Source of the DNA: Proteiniclasticum sp.
Lineage (GTDB): Bacteria > Bacillota > Clostridia > Clostridiales > Clostridiaceae
DNA length: 64,000 nucleotides
Assembly (NCBI RefSeq): GCF_003514505.1
Contig: NZ_DOPX01000009.1
Location: forward strand, 103,649-167,648
Direction of reading: 5' to 3'
In this document: piece by piece, positions 17,234-26,760 of the stretch
Position numbering within the stretch: position 1 is the stretch's first letter
How the letters are laid out: the number at the start of each line of letters is the position of its first letter
Notes under the pieces: generated by a model
What the model was told of the DNA's origin: nothing
Database searches by the model: none
Seen by the model: only the letters and a program-made list of their open reading frames with translations
Position numbers and translations under genes: made by a program

Positions 17234-17875
17234 TTAGTCTAGAATCTCTATCCAATTTTTTTCTGTCCGAAGGATCTGCGCTTCACTCATTTTTCTCAGT
17301 TCCCGTGATACAGAAGTTCGTTGAACCCCCATTTTTTCTGCCAGAGCTTTTTTGGTCATTGGCAGAAGAAAGGGGTTTCTCTTTTGTTTTTTCATCTCTA
17401 TTTCAAAGTATCGCAGAAGCTTCTCCCGCAGTGGCTGGCCCATATAGTTTCTAACCGTATGGCTTAAAGAAGAAGCCTGATTGTTGGAGAAAGAGAGGAA
17501 GGAACGGAGTATCACCGGATGGGTCGAGAGAATTTCAAACAGATTTTCTTTTTCAATGGCTAAGATCGTAACATCCGTTTTGCAGGAGGCGGTCATGGGA
17601 TAATAAGGATACGCTGTATAAAGAAGATTTCCGCCTAGGATATCCTGTTCCTTCAGTTCAAAAAGAGTGAGGATAGTACCGTCTTCACTAATTCGGTCTA
17701 TGGTGATAACACCTGAAAGAACAATCTCAAGATGTGTGCAATGTTCTCCTTCAAAATGCAGTACACTGTTTTTTTTATAGTCTTTTCTGAAGAAGAACTG
17801 CCTCGATATATAGTTGGACCGCTCAGGGTCCGTTAAACTTTGAAAAAGGGGCAGCATTTCTAATAGTTCCTTCAT
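17234..17875 (-). CDS. Crp/Fnr-family transcriptional regulator
   Basis: The product is 213 aa. The ATG at 17875 (MKELLEMLPLF) follows AAGGAG; an upstream in-frame ATG at 17923 falls inside the palindromic operator. Residues 1-120 form the cyclic-nucleotide-binding-like beta-roll (HFEGEHCTHLEIVLSG). The C-terminus is a Crp-type winged helix with KKALAEKMGVQRTSVSREL as recognition region. There is no Cys cluster of the Fnr type, so the effector is not oxygen via FeS. It is divergent from the ferredoxin-like membrane gene, with a 23-bp palindrome between them, suggesting control of that gene and of itself. Confidence 0.88.
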   Translation of the reverse strand: MKELLEMLPLFQSLTDPERSNYISRQFFFRKDYKKNSVLHFEGEHCTHLEIVLSGVITIDRISEDGTILTLFELKEQDILGGNLLYTAYPYYPMTASCKTDVTILAIEKENLFEILSTHPVILRSFLSFSNNQASSLSHTVRNYMGQPLREKLLRYFEIEMKKQKRNPFLLPMTKKALAEKMGVQRTSVSRELRKMSEAQILRTEKNWIEILD

Positions 17876-17905
17876 GATAAAATCTCCTTGTAGTATCTCT
17901 AACCA

Positions 17906-17928
17906 GGTGTGACCACAGGTCACACCTT
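17906..17928. promoter_or_regulatory. Palindromic operator for the Crp/Fnr regulator
   Basis: AGGTGTGACC, a 3-base centre, and GGTCACACCT form a perfect 10-bp-arm palindrome. It contains TGTGA and TCACA half-sites spaced by seven bases, like a Crp-type site with one extra base. It lies 30 bases from the regulator start and 55 bases from the divergent gene start. Confidence 0.75.
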
Positions 17929-17983
17929 TTTTGTAATTATATCTGTATCATGGGAGGAAATCAAAGAAATTAGGAGTGAGGGA

Positions 17984-18610
17984 ATGCGTAATTGGAAAAA
18001 TTATGTGCGATGGTTATTTTTTGGTCTTTTTCTATTTATCATTGCGCAGGGGAAGATGGTTCTGTGGCTTATTATTTTTGCTGCCAGTCTTCCGCTGGCT
18101 TATTATTTTGGACGGCTTTACTGTGGGTATATCTGCCCCATGAACACGGTCATGAAGCTTTCGGAGAAGATGTCCGGGAAAATGAAATGGATCCCGAAAG
18201 AAGCGCCCAGATGGCTCTCCAGCGGAAGGATGCCTTGGGTTTTTCTTTTTCTTAGTTTAGGGTGGATGGTGTTCTCAAGAACTGTGCTTGGGAAGAATCC
18301 TCCCGTACTTCTGATCTGGCTTCTATTATCGGTGGTGATTACACTTTTTTATAAGCCTTCTGTCTTCCATAATTTCATCTGTCCTTTCGGAGTTCTACAG
18401 AAAGCATTCAGCAGGAAGCCCTATCTTTCCTATAAAGTAGTGGAGAGTCAGTGTATAGGCTGCAAAAAATGTGAAAAGGTGTGTACTTCAGCTTCCATTG
18501 AAGTGCTGAAAGCGAGTAATAAGGCATGTATCACCACTTCATTGTGCCTTCAGTGCGGAAACTGCAAACAGGTATGCCCCAAAGATACTATTTTTTATCA
18601 GAGCCGTTGA
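17984..18610 (+). CDS. Membrane-bound 4Fe-4S ferredoxin-like protein (NapH/NosR-related)
   Basis: This 208-aa protein starts at 17984 (MRNWKNYVRWLFF) behind AGGAG; an in-frame ATG at 17909 lies in the operator. It has about four membrane segments in residues 10-125, a YCGYICPMN motif after the second, and a C-terminal pair of 4Fe-4S motifs (CIGCKKCEKVC and CLQCGNCKQVC). This is the layout of the NapH/CcoG/NosR group of quinol- or ferredoxin-linked electron carriers. The redox partner is unknown. The palindrome upstream and the adjacent Crp/Fnr gene suggest dedicated control. Confidence 0.85.
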   Translation: MRNWKNYVRWLFFGLFLFIIAQGKMVLWLIIFAASLPLAYYFGRLYCGYICPMNTVMKLSEKMSGKMKWIPKEAPRWLSSGRMPWVFLFLSLGWMVFSRTVLGKNPPVLLIWLLLSVVITLFYKPSVFHNFICPFGVLQKAFSRKPYLSYKVVESQCIGCKKCEKVCTSASIEVLKASNKACITTSLCLQCGNCKQVCPKDTIFYQSR

Positions 18611-18695
18611 AGCACTTATGAGAAATAATCCAGTCACTAAAGTCTGGGAATGTGAATGAGAACTGAATAGATAAAAAAGTAAAGTGAGGAAATAG

Positions 18696-21533
18696 ATGAA
18701 TCGAATTTTTGCTGCTATTGGAAGACGTATTGAAAAGAATCCGTTTAAAATACTGATTGTTTCTGTACTTATATTTGTTGCCCTTATAACTGGAGCAAGG
18801 GTCATCCGAATGGCTACAGGCAATGAAACCCTTGTGGATACAGACCATACGGTATACCAGTCCAATGAGAAAATGGAAGAGACCTTTGGGGGGGATTCCG
18901 TTCTTATTCTGTTCCAAGGAGAGAAGGAGGATCTGCTGGGTCTAGAAACTCTGGAGAAAATGTTTGAGCTGCAAAAGCGGTTTGAATATGAGGAAGAAGT
19001 AAGAACCATTCTGAGTCCCGCTGCAGTTCTTCATAGTATGACGGTGAATGGCAGTGAAGAGCTGAAAGAGAACCTTCTTGTCATGGGTGAGGGACTGGGA
19101 GAGATGGGAGAGAAAATTGAAGAGGTGGGACATACGCTAAAAAGCAAAGATGTTATGGATCCACAGCTGATGGGCGAAAAGCTTGATGGTCTCCGTGGAG
19201 TATCAGATCATTTCAGCAAGCTCATCACCGGTCAGGAGAATATTGCTGCAGGGACTGTGGGTCTCCAATCTGGACTTTCAGAAGTTTCCGAGGGACTGGC
19301 CCATCTGTCCATAAAGCTAATGGAATTCAGTTCGTTATCAGAAGAGAATCCGCAGCTAACAGAAGGGCTCCGGATGGCGTCGGAAAGTTTGAAGAAAAGT
19401 GCGGAAGGTCTTACCATCATGGCAAGCAAAACTGAGAATCTCAAAAATGGAGCGGACCAGACTGCTACAGGCTTAACAGAAATCGAAAGAAAGCTTTCAG
19501 GAGAGCTGAATGAGATGAAAGGGGCGCTGTCTGATGGTGTAAACCCAAAAGAACTGGAAGAGATGGCGGATGGGTTTCTCCTTATGGGAGAGAACTTAAG
19601 TCAGATTTCTGAAGGTCTTCTTACATTTTATGATAAAAGTAGTATGATGAAAGCGTCTTTCCCAGGAACCGAGACAGATCTGAAGTCCATGCTGTATGAT
19701 GAGAATGAGAAAATCCGATCTGTTTTCCATGAAGTGCTACCCAATGATGAGAGTGCACTGATGGTATTGAAGCTGGAAGGAAATCTCACGGATGCGGAAA
19801 AGGATCAGATGGTAGAAATTGTGATGGAAGCAGTAGAAAAAGAAGAGCTTTCGAACCTCACAGTGACGGTATCTGGAAAACCCGTTCTGGACAGTGCTTT
19901 AAGAAGTGAGATGAAAAGTAATATGGCCAGGATGGTGGGCTTTGCAGTGGTCATCATGCTGGGGGTACTGGTGCTGGTTTTCAAAGTGGAATGGAGAGCG
20001 CTCAGCTTAGCCATCATACTCATTTCAGTGCTGGCTACCTTAGGGGTTATGGGCTATCTTTCCATACCTGTGACCATGGTGTCCATGGCTGTATTTCCCA
20101 TACTCATTGGGCTTGGCATTGATTACTCGATTCAGTTTCACAATAGATTCGAGGAAGAAGGATCTGTGGAAACAACACTGAAACATATGGGTAAGGCTGT
20201 ATTTATTGCTGTGGCGGCCACTGTTCTTGGATTCGCCTCTCTCTATATCTCTCCGGTGCCGATGATCCGGGACTTTGGAAAGATGCTGACCGTTGGTGTG
20301 ACCATCAGCTTCATTGGAAGTGTTGTTGTTCTAATGCCGGTTCTTTATTTAAGAAATAAGAATAGAGGCGATAGAAGCGGTGCCATGAAGAAGAATATCA
20401 AAGAAAAAGGAAAAGAAGGGGTATTAGACAGATTTCTGAAAAGAACCACAGAACTTGTACTTAGGGCATCTGTGCCTGTGCTTCTCCTGGCGTCTCTGTT
20501 GGCAGCCTCTGGTTACTATCTGGATCAGAAGATCGGAGTGGAAAGCAACATAGAAACCTTTATGCCACAGGAGATGGAAGCGCTGGAGGATATCAAGACT
20601 CTCCGCCAAGTAGTGGGATCCACGGATCAGATTGCTCTTTATATGGTGTCGGAAGACTTTATGACAGAAGAAGCGGTGGCTTTTCTTCAAGAGACAGAAG
20701 AAAAGCTTCTTAGCAAATACCCGGATGAAATTGTTTCGGTGGGATCCTTAGATACATTAATTTCAAACTTTCAAGACCCTGGAGTGATGAGTCATAAAGA
20801 GTACACGAGCCAGGTGGAAAAACTCCCGCAGATGCAAAAAGAGATGTTTCTCAGTGAGGATCGGACGAAAGGATTGCTGCTTCTAAATACAGTCAGTATG
20901 AGTGCAGAAGACCTTCAGATTTTCACGGAAAATCTTGCGGAGGATATTGCGGATGCGCCTTATGATATTTATGTGACTGGAAAAGGTGCTTTAGACGTGG
21001 AGATGGTGAAGGGACTGACCTCTGGTAGAATGGAGATGACACTTCTCGGGCTTGGACTTGTGTTTCTTGCACTGCTTCTCGTCTATAGAAACATCATGAA
21101 AGCATTCATTCCGATGATTCCAGTTCTTGTGATCATTGGAATCTCCAGTGGGCTCATGTACTATCTTGGCATCCAGTATACCCCGATTACTGCAACCATT
21201 GGTGCATTAGTTCTTGGGATGGGGGTTGAAATGACGATTATGCTCACGGAAAGATATCTTGAGGAGAGACTCATGGGGAAGGGTAAAAAAGAGGCCATGA
21301 TTCATGGAGTCTCCACCATCGGCAAAGCCATTGTCGCTTCAGGACTGACCACGGTGGGCGGATTCTCGGTGCTGATGCTGTCTGATTTTGTCATATTGAA
21401 AGACTTTGGACTAATGACCGTGATCAATATTTCACTGGCACTTCTCAGTACCCTTGTGGTGCTGCCACCTGTTTTAGTACTATTTGATAGATTTCTCTTC
21501 AGCAAAAAAGAAAAAGAAATCTGGGACATCTGA
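18696..21533 (+). CDS. RND-superfamily (MMPL/HAE3-type) exporter
   Basis: This 945-aa membrane protein has the two-fold RND layout: TM1, a long extracytoplasmic domain, five or six TM, TM7, a second shorter domain, and more TM. GLGIDYSIQFHNRFEEE near residue 475 and VLGMGVEMTIMLTERYLEE near 840 are the paired TM4/TM10 proton-relay regions of MMPL proteins. The first extracytoplasmic domain (about residues 120-330) is rich in repeated alpha-helical segments, suggesting a long coiled coil. Substrates of this family range from lipids to hopanoids; none can be assigned here. It appears to be transcribed alone. Confidence 0.88.
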   Translation: MNRIFAAIGRRIEKNPFKILIVSVLIFVALITGARVIRMATGNETLVDTDHTVYQSNEKMEETFGGDSVLILFQGEKEDLLGLETLEKMFELQKRFEYEEEVRTILSPAAVLHSMTVNGSEELKENLLVMGEGLGEMGEKIEEVGHTLKSKDVMDPQLMGEKLDGLRGVSDHFSKLITGQENIAAGTVGLQSGLSEVSEGLAHLSIKLMEFSSLSEENPQLTEGLRMASESLKKSAEGLTIMASKTENLKNGADQTATGLTEIERKLSGELNEMKGALSDGVNPKELEEMADGFLLMGENLSQISEGLLTFYDKSSMMKASFPGTETDLKSMLYDENEKIRSVFHEVLPNDESALMVLKLEGNLTDAEKDQMVEIVMEAVEKEELSNLTVTVSGKPVLDSALRSEMKSNMARMVGFAVVIMLGVLVLVFKVEWRALSLAIILISVLATLGVMGYLSIPVTMVSMAVFPILIGLGIDYSIQFHNRFEEEGSVETTLKHMGKAVFIAVAATVLGFASLYISPVPMIRDFGKMLTVGVTISFIGSVVVLMPVLYLRNKNRGDRSGAMKKNIKEKGKEGVLDRFLKRTTELVLRASVPVLLLASLLAASGYYLDQKIGVESNIETFMPQEMEALEDIKTLRQVVGSTDQIALYMVSEDFMTEEAVAFLQETEEKLLSKYPDEIVSVGSLDTLISNFQDPGVMSHKEYTSQVEKLPQMQKEMFLSEDRTKGLLLLNTVSMSAEDLQIFTENLAEDIADAPYDIYVTGKGALDVEMVKGLTSGRMEMTLLGLGLVFLALLLVYRNIMKAFIPMIPVLVIIGISSGLMYYLGIQYTPITATIGALVLGMGVEMTIMLTERYLEERLMGKGKKEAMIHGVSTIGKAIVASGLTTVGGFSVLMLSDFVILKDFGLMTVINISLALLSTLVVLPPVLVLFDRFLFSKKEKEIWDI

Positions 21534-21542
21534 AGAACAAGA

Positions 21543-21572
21543 AAGCCATCCTTTTGAGGGTGGCTTTTTTCA
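21543..21572 (+). terminator. Terminator after MMPL exporter
   Basis: The arms AAGCCATCCT and AGGGTGGCTT pair over 10 bp with one G-T pair, with a short loop and six T. Confidence 0.88.
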
Positions 21573-21604
21573 CATAGTATAAGGTTGAGTTGGAAGAAGA
21601 AGAT

Positions 21605-23356
21605 TCAAGGATCTACTTCCAAAGAAGGCACAAGTTCTGATTCTTTTGAAAGCCTCACCTGATTTCTTCCCATAGCCTTAGCGGTGTAGAGGGCGTCATC
21701 CGCTCTTTTGTAGAGTTCATTGAAGGACTCTCCAGGTTGCTTTTCTGCAACACCTAAACTGATAGTAAGAGGTCTTTTCAGTCCAAAATCTGTAAGTTCC
21801 ACAATCCTTCGGGCACGCTCAGCAAGGTGCTCTGCTGTTTTTAGGTTGCTGTCATAGAGGAGAATAATGAATTCTTCTCCGCCAAGTCTTGTAACCGAAT
21901 CCTCTTTTCTGAATGTGGTTTCCAGCTTCCTTGCCAGCTCCTGAAGCACCTCATCTCCTTTGTCATGACCAAAATCATCATTGACGGATTTAAAGAAGTC
22001 GATGTCCAGAATGATCATGGAGGTTGATTTACCGCTCTTTTCTAGAAGGAGGATTTTATCTTTTGCAAATTTGTCGAGATAATATCTGTTTTTTAGTCCA
22101 GTGAGGTGATCTATGGTTACCTGATTTTTCAGGAAAGCATTTTCCGCCTGCTGCTCCCGGATAAAGTAGAAGATACTGTAGGTGAATACCACAGCTTCCG
22201 TTAGAACAGCTGTAAAGATCATCAGACTGATATTCACATGGCTTTCAATGTATGCCAGTAGGCTCAGGCTTTGAAGGATTGAGGAAACCATGAGCACAAA
22301 GGTGGCGAAGGGAATCCAAACGGAGAATCTGATCTTGCGCATGGAAGTATACAGTGCCGCCAGGAAAATATAGAGATAGGAGATACTTACAGCCACTGAG
22401 GTGATGAGCATTTCCCGATCGTGGTCAGTCAGAAGAATGAAAAATGCAGAAAGAGCCGTGACGGCCAGAGCTCCTTGATAGAGCTCTCTAAAGAGGACGC
22501 CCTTATTTTTCACTTTCAGGTAGTCATAGAGGAAAAAATACATGAATACCAGTGCCAGCATCTGAAACTCCTCATAATAGAAACTGGTACCCATATCATA
22601 CATCCGGTTTCCGAAGGATGTGTAATAGTAGAGAGAAAGGGTGGTGAAGAGCTGAAACAGACCATGGAAAAGATAGGACTTTTCTTTGAAGATATAATAT
22701 AGTATGACATTTACGAGGAATATGATCAAAAACACAGTGAAATGCACCGAAAAGAAGAGAGACAGCCGGTTTTCGAAGATGGAAAAATCTTCATAGAGCA
22801 TGGTCCTGAACTCAGGATTGACAACTGGTCCATTAATTCTGATGAAGATGGGCAGCTCCGCATCTATGGAGGAAGGCATATGGGCAAAGGCGTGAATACT
22901 TCGTCCACGGACTTTTCCGGAGGATAGCACTTCTGTATTCTGATAAACGGTCATTTTTCCTGTGAAGATGGGAAAATAGATGTCATAGTCCCGAACATAG
23001 GGATGTTCTGAGAAAATCGCATAATCCTGCTTCAGCACATTACTTGGAATTCTGATCCACATGGCTTCACCAGTGGCTGCCGTGCTGTACTTCTCGTCGT
23101 CAAATTTACGGAAAATTTTCGCCTGCTGGACTTCTGAAAGTCTTAAGGAGGAGCCGGTGGTCAGATATTCTGCATGAAGCGTGAGGTCTTGTGATTGACT
23201 GCGCCATAAACGCCCCTCCAGGTTTTGCAGCCAGGAAGGGTAAAAAGCAAGCAGTATCACATAGAGACTTACCGCAGCAGTAAAAACTGCAGCCAGCCCA
23301 AAAGAGTTCCCAATTTTTTTCTTCATTTTTAACACTTCAATCCACCGGGTTTTCAC
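21605..23356 (-). CDS. 7TMR-DISM diguanylate cyclase (GGDEF)
   Basis: This 583-aa protein uses a GTG start at 23356, chosen because AAGGGAG precedes it; an ATG at 23326 has only a weak site. An N-terminal anchor segment is followed by an extracytoplasmic beta-rich domain (about residues 40-190), seven membrane segments (190-400), and a GGDEF domain with RLGGEEFIILLY near residue 491. This architecture senses an external ligand and makes c-di-GMP. A degenerate inhibitory RxxD site is not obvious. No terminator of its own is visible beyond 21605. Confidence 0.9.
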   Translation of the reverse strand: MKTRWIEVLKMKKKIGNSFGLAAVFTAAVSLYVILLAFYPSWLQNLEGRLWRSQSQDLTLHAEYLTTGSSLRLSEVQQAKIFRKFDDEKYSTAATGEAMWIRIPSNVLKQDYAIFSEHPYVRDYDIYFPIFTGKMTVYQNTEVLSSGKVRGRSIHAFAHMPSSIDAELPIFIRINGPVVNPEFRTMLYEDFSIFENRLSLFFSVHFTVFLIIFLVNVILYYIFKEKSYLFHGLFQLFTTLSLYYYTSFGNRMYDMGTSFYYEEFQMLALVFMYFFLYDYLKVKNKGVLFRELYQGALAVTALSAFFILLTDHDREMLITSVAVSISYLYIFLAALYTSMRKIRFSVWIPFATFVLMVSSILQSLSLLAYIESHVNISLMIFTAVLTEAVVFTYSIFYFIREQQAENAFLKNQVTIDHLTGLKNRYYLDKFAKDKILLLEKSGKSTSMIILDIDFFKSVNDDFGHDKGDEVLQELARKLETTFRKEDSVTRLGGEEFIILLYDSNLKTAEHLAERARRIVELTDFGLKRPLTISLGVAEKQPGESFNELYKRADDALYTAKAMGRNQVRLSKESELVPSLEVDP

Positions 23357-23738
23357 CCTACTCCCTTAATTTCAGAAAAATCCATGATTTACTATAATAA
23401 TATCGGAAATCCCATGGGGGTTCAATGAAAATCAACAGAGGTGCAGGTTTTGGAAAGATTCTTCCCGTTTCTGAATGTGCGGGTGACCAAAGATGGAACG
23501 GATCAGTAAAGGTTTACGAATTTCAGATTCTGTGAGTATTTTTCATCAGTTCTTGAAATATTTATCGTATGGACCCACAGTCATTCAAAAAATAATGATA
23601 ATCTTGAGGGTTTTACGAAATACAAACTGCACTTTTGAGGGTTTTTCATCCGAGGATATGAATATCCTATGGGGATATGAGGATTTCCATAGTATAATAA
23701 GTGAAATAAGGAATTTGTTATGATTTGGGGGCGTTACA
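23357..23738. promoter_or_regulatory. Intergenic region ahead of fbp with a GGATAT palindrome
   Basis: This region separates divergent genes. GGATAT-GA-ATATCC forms a perfect palindrome at 23654-23667, partly repeated as GGGGATATGAGGATTTCC just downstream. A -10-like TATAAT lies at 23693-23698 without a clear -35. A 76-codon open frame at 23493-23723 lacks a ribosome site and is not counted as a gene. The palindrome could be an operator for fbp. Confidence 0.4.
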
Positions 23739-25757
23739 ATGACAAATGAACTGACTGGAAGCGAAGTGAAAACCATAAGAGATCTGGATTATCTGACACT
23801 GCTGGCCAAGCAGTATCCGACCATAGACGCGGCAACAACAGAAATCATCAATCTGCAGGCGATTCTGGACCTGCCCAAAGGTACGGAACATTTTCTGTCA
23901 GACATCCATGGGGAGTTTGAGTCTTTTCGGCATGTGCTGAAAAATGCATCCGGGGTTATCCGCAATAAAATCAATGATCTTTATGGTAACACCTTAAGAG
24001 AAGCAGAAAAGAGAGCTCTAGCGACGCTCATCTATTATCCCAACGAGAAGCTGGATATGCTGGACATCAATGAAAGAGAACTCAGCGACTGGTATAAAGT
24101 CCACCTGTTCAGGCTCATAGAAGTCTGCAAGAGAGTTTCTTCCAAATACACCAGGTCAAAGGTGCGTAAAGCCTTTCCAAAGGAGTTCGCTTATATTCTG
24201 GATGAACTTCTAAATGAGAATGAAGACCGAATCAATAAGTATGACTACTATAATAAGATCATTGACACCATCATTGACCTGGACAGATCCAGAGCATTTA
24301 TTGTAGCCATCTGTAATCTCATCCAGCGGTTTGCTGTGGACCGTCTTCATATCATTGGAGATATTTATGACAGAGGTCCTGGAGCGGATATCATAATGGA
24401 TATGCTGAAAGAGTACCACTCGTTAGATATTCAGTGGGGGAACCATGATATGATCTGGATGGGCGCTTGTGCGGGCAATGAGGCTCTCATTGCAAATGTT
24501 ATCCGAATCACCGCCCGATACAACCATCTTGAACTTCTCGAAGACCGCTATGGCATCAATCTTTTGCCACTGGCGACCTTCGCCATGGATACCTATGGAA
24601 ATGAAGAACTGAAGAATTTCATGCCTAGAGGTGTGGAGATCACAGAGAAAAACCAGCGGGAAATGGAGATGGTGGCTAAAATCCACAAGGCCATTTTTCT
24701 CATCCAGATGAAGCTGGAGGCCGAAATCATTTACCGTCATCCGGAGTATGGAATGAATGACCGGATGCTTCTGGATATGATCGATTATGATAAAGGAACC
24801 ATCCTTGTGGATGGGGTGGAGTACGCTCTCAATTCCAAGGAGTTCCCAACCATAGACCCCAAGAATCCTTTTATCCTCACAGAAGAGGAGAAGGAGATTG
24901 TGGACCGCTTGAAGAGAAGCTTTATGAACTCTTTAAGGCTCAATGACCACGTGAAGCTTCTCTACTCAAAGGGCAGCATGTACAAGGTGTTCAACGGCAA
25001 TCTGCTTTTGCATGGCTGCATTCCCATGGAGGCCAATGGTGACTTCATGCCCATCATGATTGATGGAGAAGAATACCACGGGAAAAGAGCATTGGATGAA
25101 CTGGAGAGACTGGCGAGGCAAGGATACTTCAATAATGATCCAGTTCTTCGGGAGAAGGGACTGGATGCCATGTGGTATCTCTGGTGTGGACCTGCATCAC
25201 CACTCTTTGGGAAGAAAAAGATGGCTACTTTTGAGCGCTATTATATTGAAGAGAAGGAAACCCATGCGGAAGAGAAGAATCCCTATTATAAAGACCGCGA
25301 AAACATCAAATGGATTGAAAAGATTCTGGAGGATTTCGGTCTCGATATTGAAACCTCTCATCTTATCAACGGACATGTGCCAGTGAAAGTAATGAAAGGG
25401 GAAAGTCCCATCAAGGCAGGAGGGAAGCTTCTGGTCATTGATGGCGGATTTGCCAAAGCCTATCAGAAGGAAACAGGTATTGCCGGTTATACCCTCATCT
25501 ACAATTCCCATGGGATGAATCTTGTGAGTCATGAACCTTTTGAATCTACAAAGAAAGCCATTATAGAAGAGAAGGACATTGTCTCCACGGTGATGGTTCT
25601 TGAGAGTGTCACCAGCAGAAGACGGGTGGCAGATACGGATACGGGATTTGAGCTGAAGTCCCAGGTGGAGGATCTTCTTCAGCTGGTCAATGCCTACAGA
25701 AAAGGCTACATCAAGGAAATGATCCAGACAGCCTATATCAATGAGACCAAACCATAG
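23739..25757 (+). CDS. fbp: Fructose-1,6-bisphosphatase, class III
   Basis: This 672-aa protein has the length and motifs of the Firmicutes class III enzyme. Its metallophosphoesterase signatures are FLSDIHGEFESF near residue 47, GDIYDRGPGAD near 207 and WGNHDMIWMGA near 233. It hydrolyses fructose 1,6-bisphosphate to fructose 6-phosphate in gluconeogenesis and is cytoplasmic. It is monocistronic, with a -10-like box about 40 bases upstream and a hairpin downstream. In Bacillus the homologue depends on phosphoenolpyruvate; that has not been shown here. Confidence 0.97.
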   Translation: MTNELTGSEVKTIRDLDYLTLLAKQYPTIDAATTEIINLQAILDLPKGTEHFLSDIHGEFESFRHVLKNASGVIRNKINDLYGNTLREAEKRALATLIYYPNEKLDMLDINERELSDWYKVHLFRLIEVCKRVSSKYTRSKVRKAFPKEFAYILDELLNENEDRINKYDYYNKIIDTIIDLDRSRAFIVAICNLIQRFAVDRLHIIGDIYDRGPGADIIMDMLKEYHSLDIQWGNHDMIWMGACAGNEALIANVIRITARYNHLELLEDRYGINLLPLATFAMDTYGNEELKNFMPRGVEITEKNQREMEMVAKIHKAIFLIQMKLEAEIIYRHPEYGMNDRMLLDMIDYDKGTILVDGVEYALNSKEFPTIDPKNPFILTEEEKEIVDRLKRSFMNSLRLNDHVKLLYSKGSMYKVFNGNLLLHGCIPMEANGDFMPIMIDGEEYHGKRALDELERLARQGYFNNDPVLREKGLDAMWYLWCGPASPLFGKKKMATFERYYIEEKETHAEEKNPYYKDRENIKWIEKILEDFGLDIETSHLINGHVPVKVMKGESPIKAGGKLLVIDGGFAKAYQKETGIAGYTLIYNSHGMNLVSHEPFESTKKAIIEEKDIVSTVMVLESVTSRRRVADTDTGFELKSQVEDLLQLVNAYRKGYIKEMIQTAYINETKP

Positions 25758-25767
25758 ACAAAAGGAG

Positions 25768-25795
25768 AACCCCGAAGACAGGTGTCTTCGGGGTT
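25768..25795. terminator. Hairpin between convergent fbp and VOC gene
   Basis: Perfect 13-bp arms AACCCCGAAGACA and TGTCTTCGGGGTT enclose a two-base loop. Only an A/T-rich tail follows, without a proper T-run, so termination may be partial. Confidence 0.65.
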
Positions 25796-25861
25796 AAAAT
25801 ATTTGAAATATACAAAAAAGAGAAAGTATATTTCAAATAGGAGGAAGCAAAAGGGTGGTTG

Positions 25862-26653
25862 TTATCTGATAAATCCTCGGTGCACTTCATATAGAATGTT
25901 ACTGGGGTCCCGGTGGACCATTTTGTAGCTTTCTGTCTTATAGAGTGCATCATAGATGGAGGGCTCCAGATAGAGGGTAAATGAATGAATTCCAGGATAA
26001 TGGTCTTCCTTTTCTTTTGGAGAACCTGGCAGCCAAAGATTCATGGCGATGTGATGGTGGTATCCATCTCTGGAATAAAAGCCTGCACTGGGATAATCAA
26101 ACATTTTCGCAAGTCCCAGGGTTTCCTTGTAATGCCGGGAGGAAGCTTCCAAATCCAGAACATGAAGATGGATATGTCCGAGGACTGTATCCTTTGGGAA
26201 TTTTATGAATTCATTGGAATACCTTGATTTGAGGACACCATCTATGTCCATCACTTCTGTGGACATATGGAGAGTCCCATCTTTCATCCACTTTTCTTGA
26301 GGCCGGTCCCAGTAAACTTCAATACCGTTTCCTTCTGGATCCGTCAGATATACAGCTTCTGACACATAATGGTCAGAGAATCCGGTGACGGGAATTCTTG
26401 TTTTTGCTGCATGATAGAGAAAATCTCCAAAATCACCTCTCGTGGGGACTTTAATCGCAAAATGATAAAGACCCACCTCGTGACGTCTTGTTTTGTGGGT
26501 TTCATGAAGAACAAGAAGAGGACGGTCGTCTGCATAAAGCACTACTTTTCCGTCTTCCATTTTACCAGTGAGCCCAAGATGCTCATAATATTCTCTCATG
26601 TTGGTTAAGTTGTTTACATTGAGGTGCACTGCACCTAGTTCTATTGTTTTCAT
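25862..26653 (-). CDS. VOC-superfamily protein, CatE-like extradiol dioxygenase/glyoxalase fold
   Basis: The product is 263 aa with two VOC modules (about residues 5-115 and 160-262). Potential metal ligands are visible as VHLNV (His 9), LYHFAIKVP and GIEVYWDR in module 1, and GHIHLHVLD, HHIAMNLW and YEVHRGF in module 2. This layout matches the CatE/YfiE group annotated as catechol 2,3-dioxygenases. In an anaerobe an oxygenase role is doubtful, and an isomerase, thiol transferase or lyase role within the superfamily is possible. The DUF1836 gene lies upstream on the same strand with a 132-base gap. Confidence 0.82.
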   Translation of the reverse strand: MKTIELGAVHLNVNNLTNMREYYEHLGLTGKMEDGKVVLYADDRPLLVLHETHKTRRHEVGLYHFAIKVPTRGDFGDFLYHAAKTRIPVTGFSDHYVSEAVYLTDPEGNGIEVYWDRPQEKWMKDGTLHMSTEVMDIDGVLKSRYSNEFIKFPKDTVLGHIHLHVLDLEASSRHYKETLGLAKMFDYPSAGFYSRDGYHHHIAMNLWLPGSPKEKEDHYPGIHSFTLYLEPSIYDALYKTESYKMVHRDPSNILYEVHRGFIR

Positions 26654-26760
26654 CTAATCGCCTTCATTTCATTTCATCTTCAAATCCGTGATTATTATGG
26701 GATTTAGTCTAAGTGTACGGGACGGATGAAAAGCCTGTATGAAGTGCAAGATAAAAAATT

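Noticed and set aside
23493..23723. 76-codon frame upstream of fbp
   Set aside because: It has no ribosome site, overlaps the palindrome and -10 box of fbp, and its composition is not protein-like.
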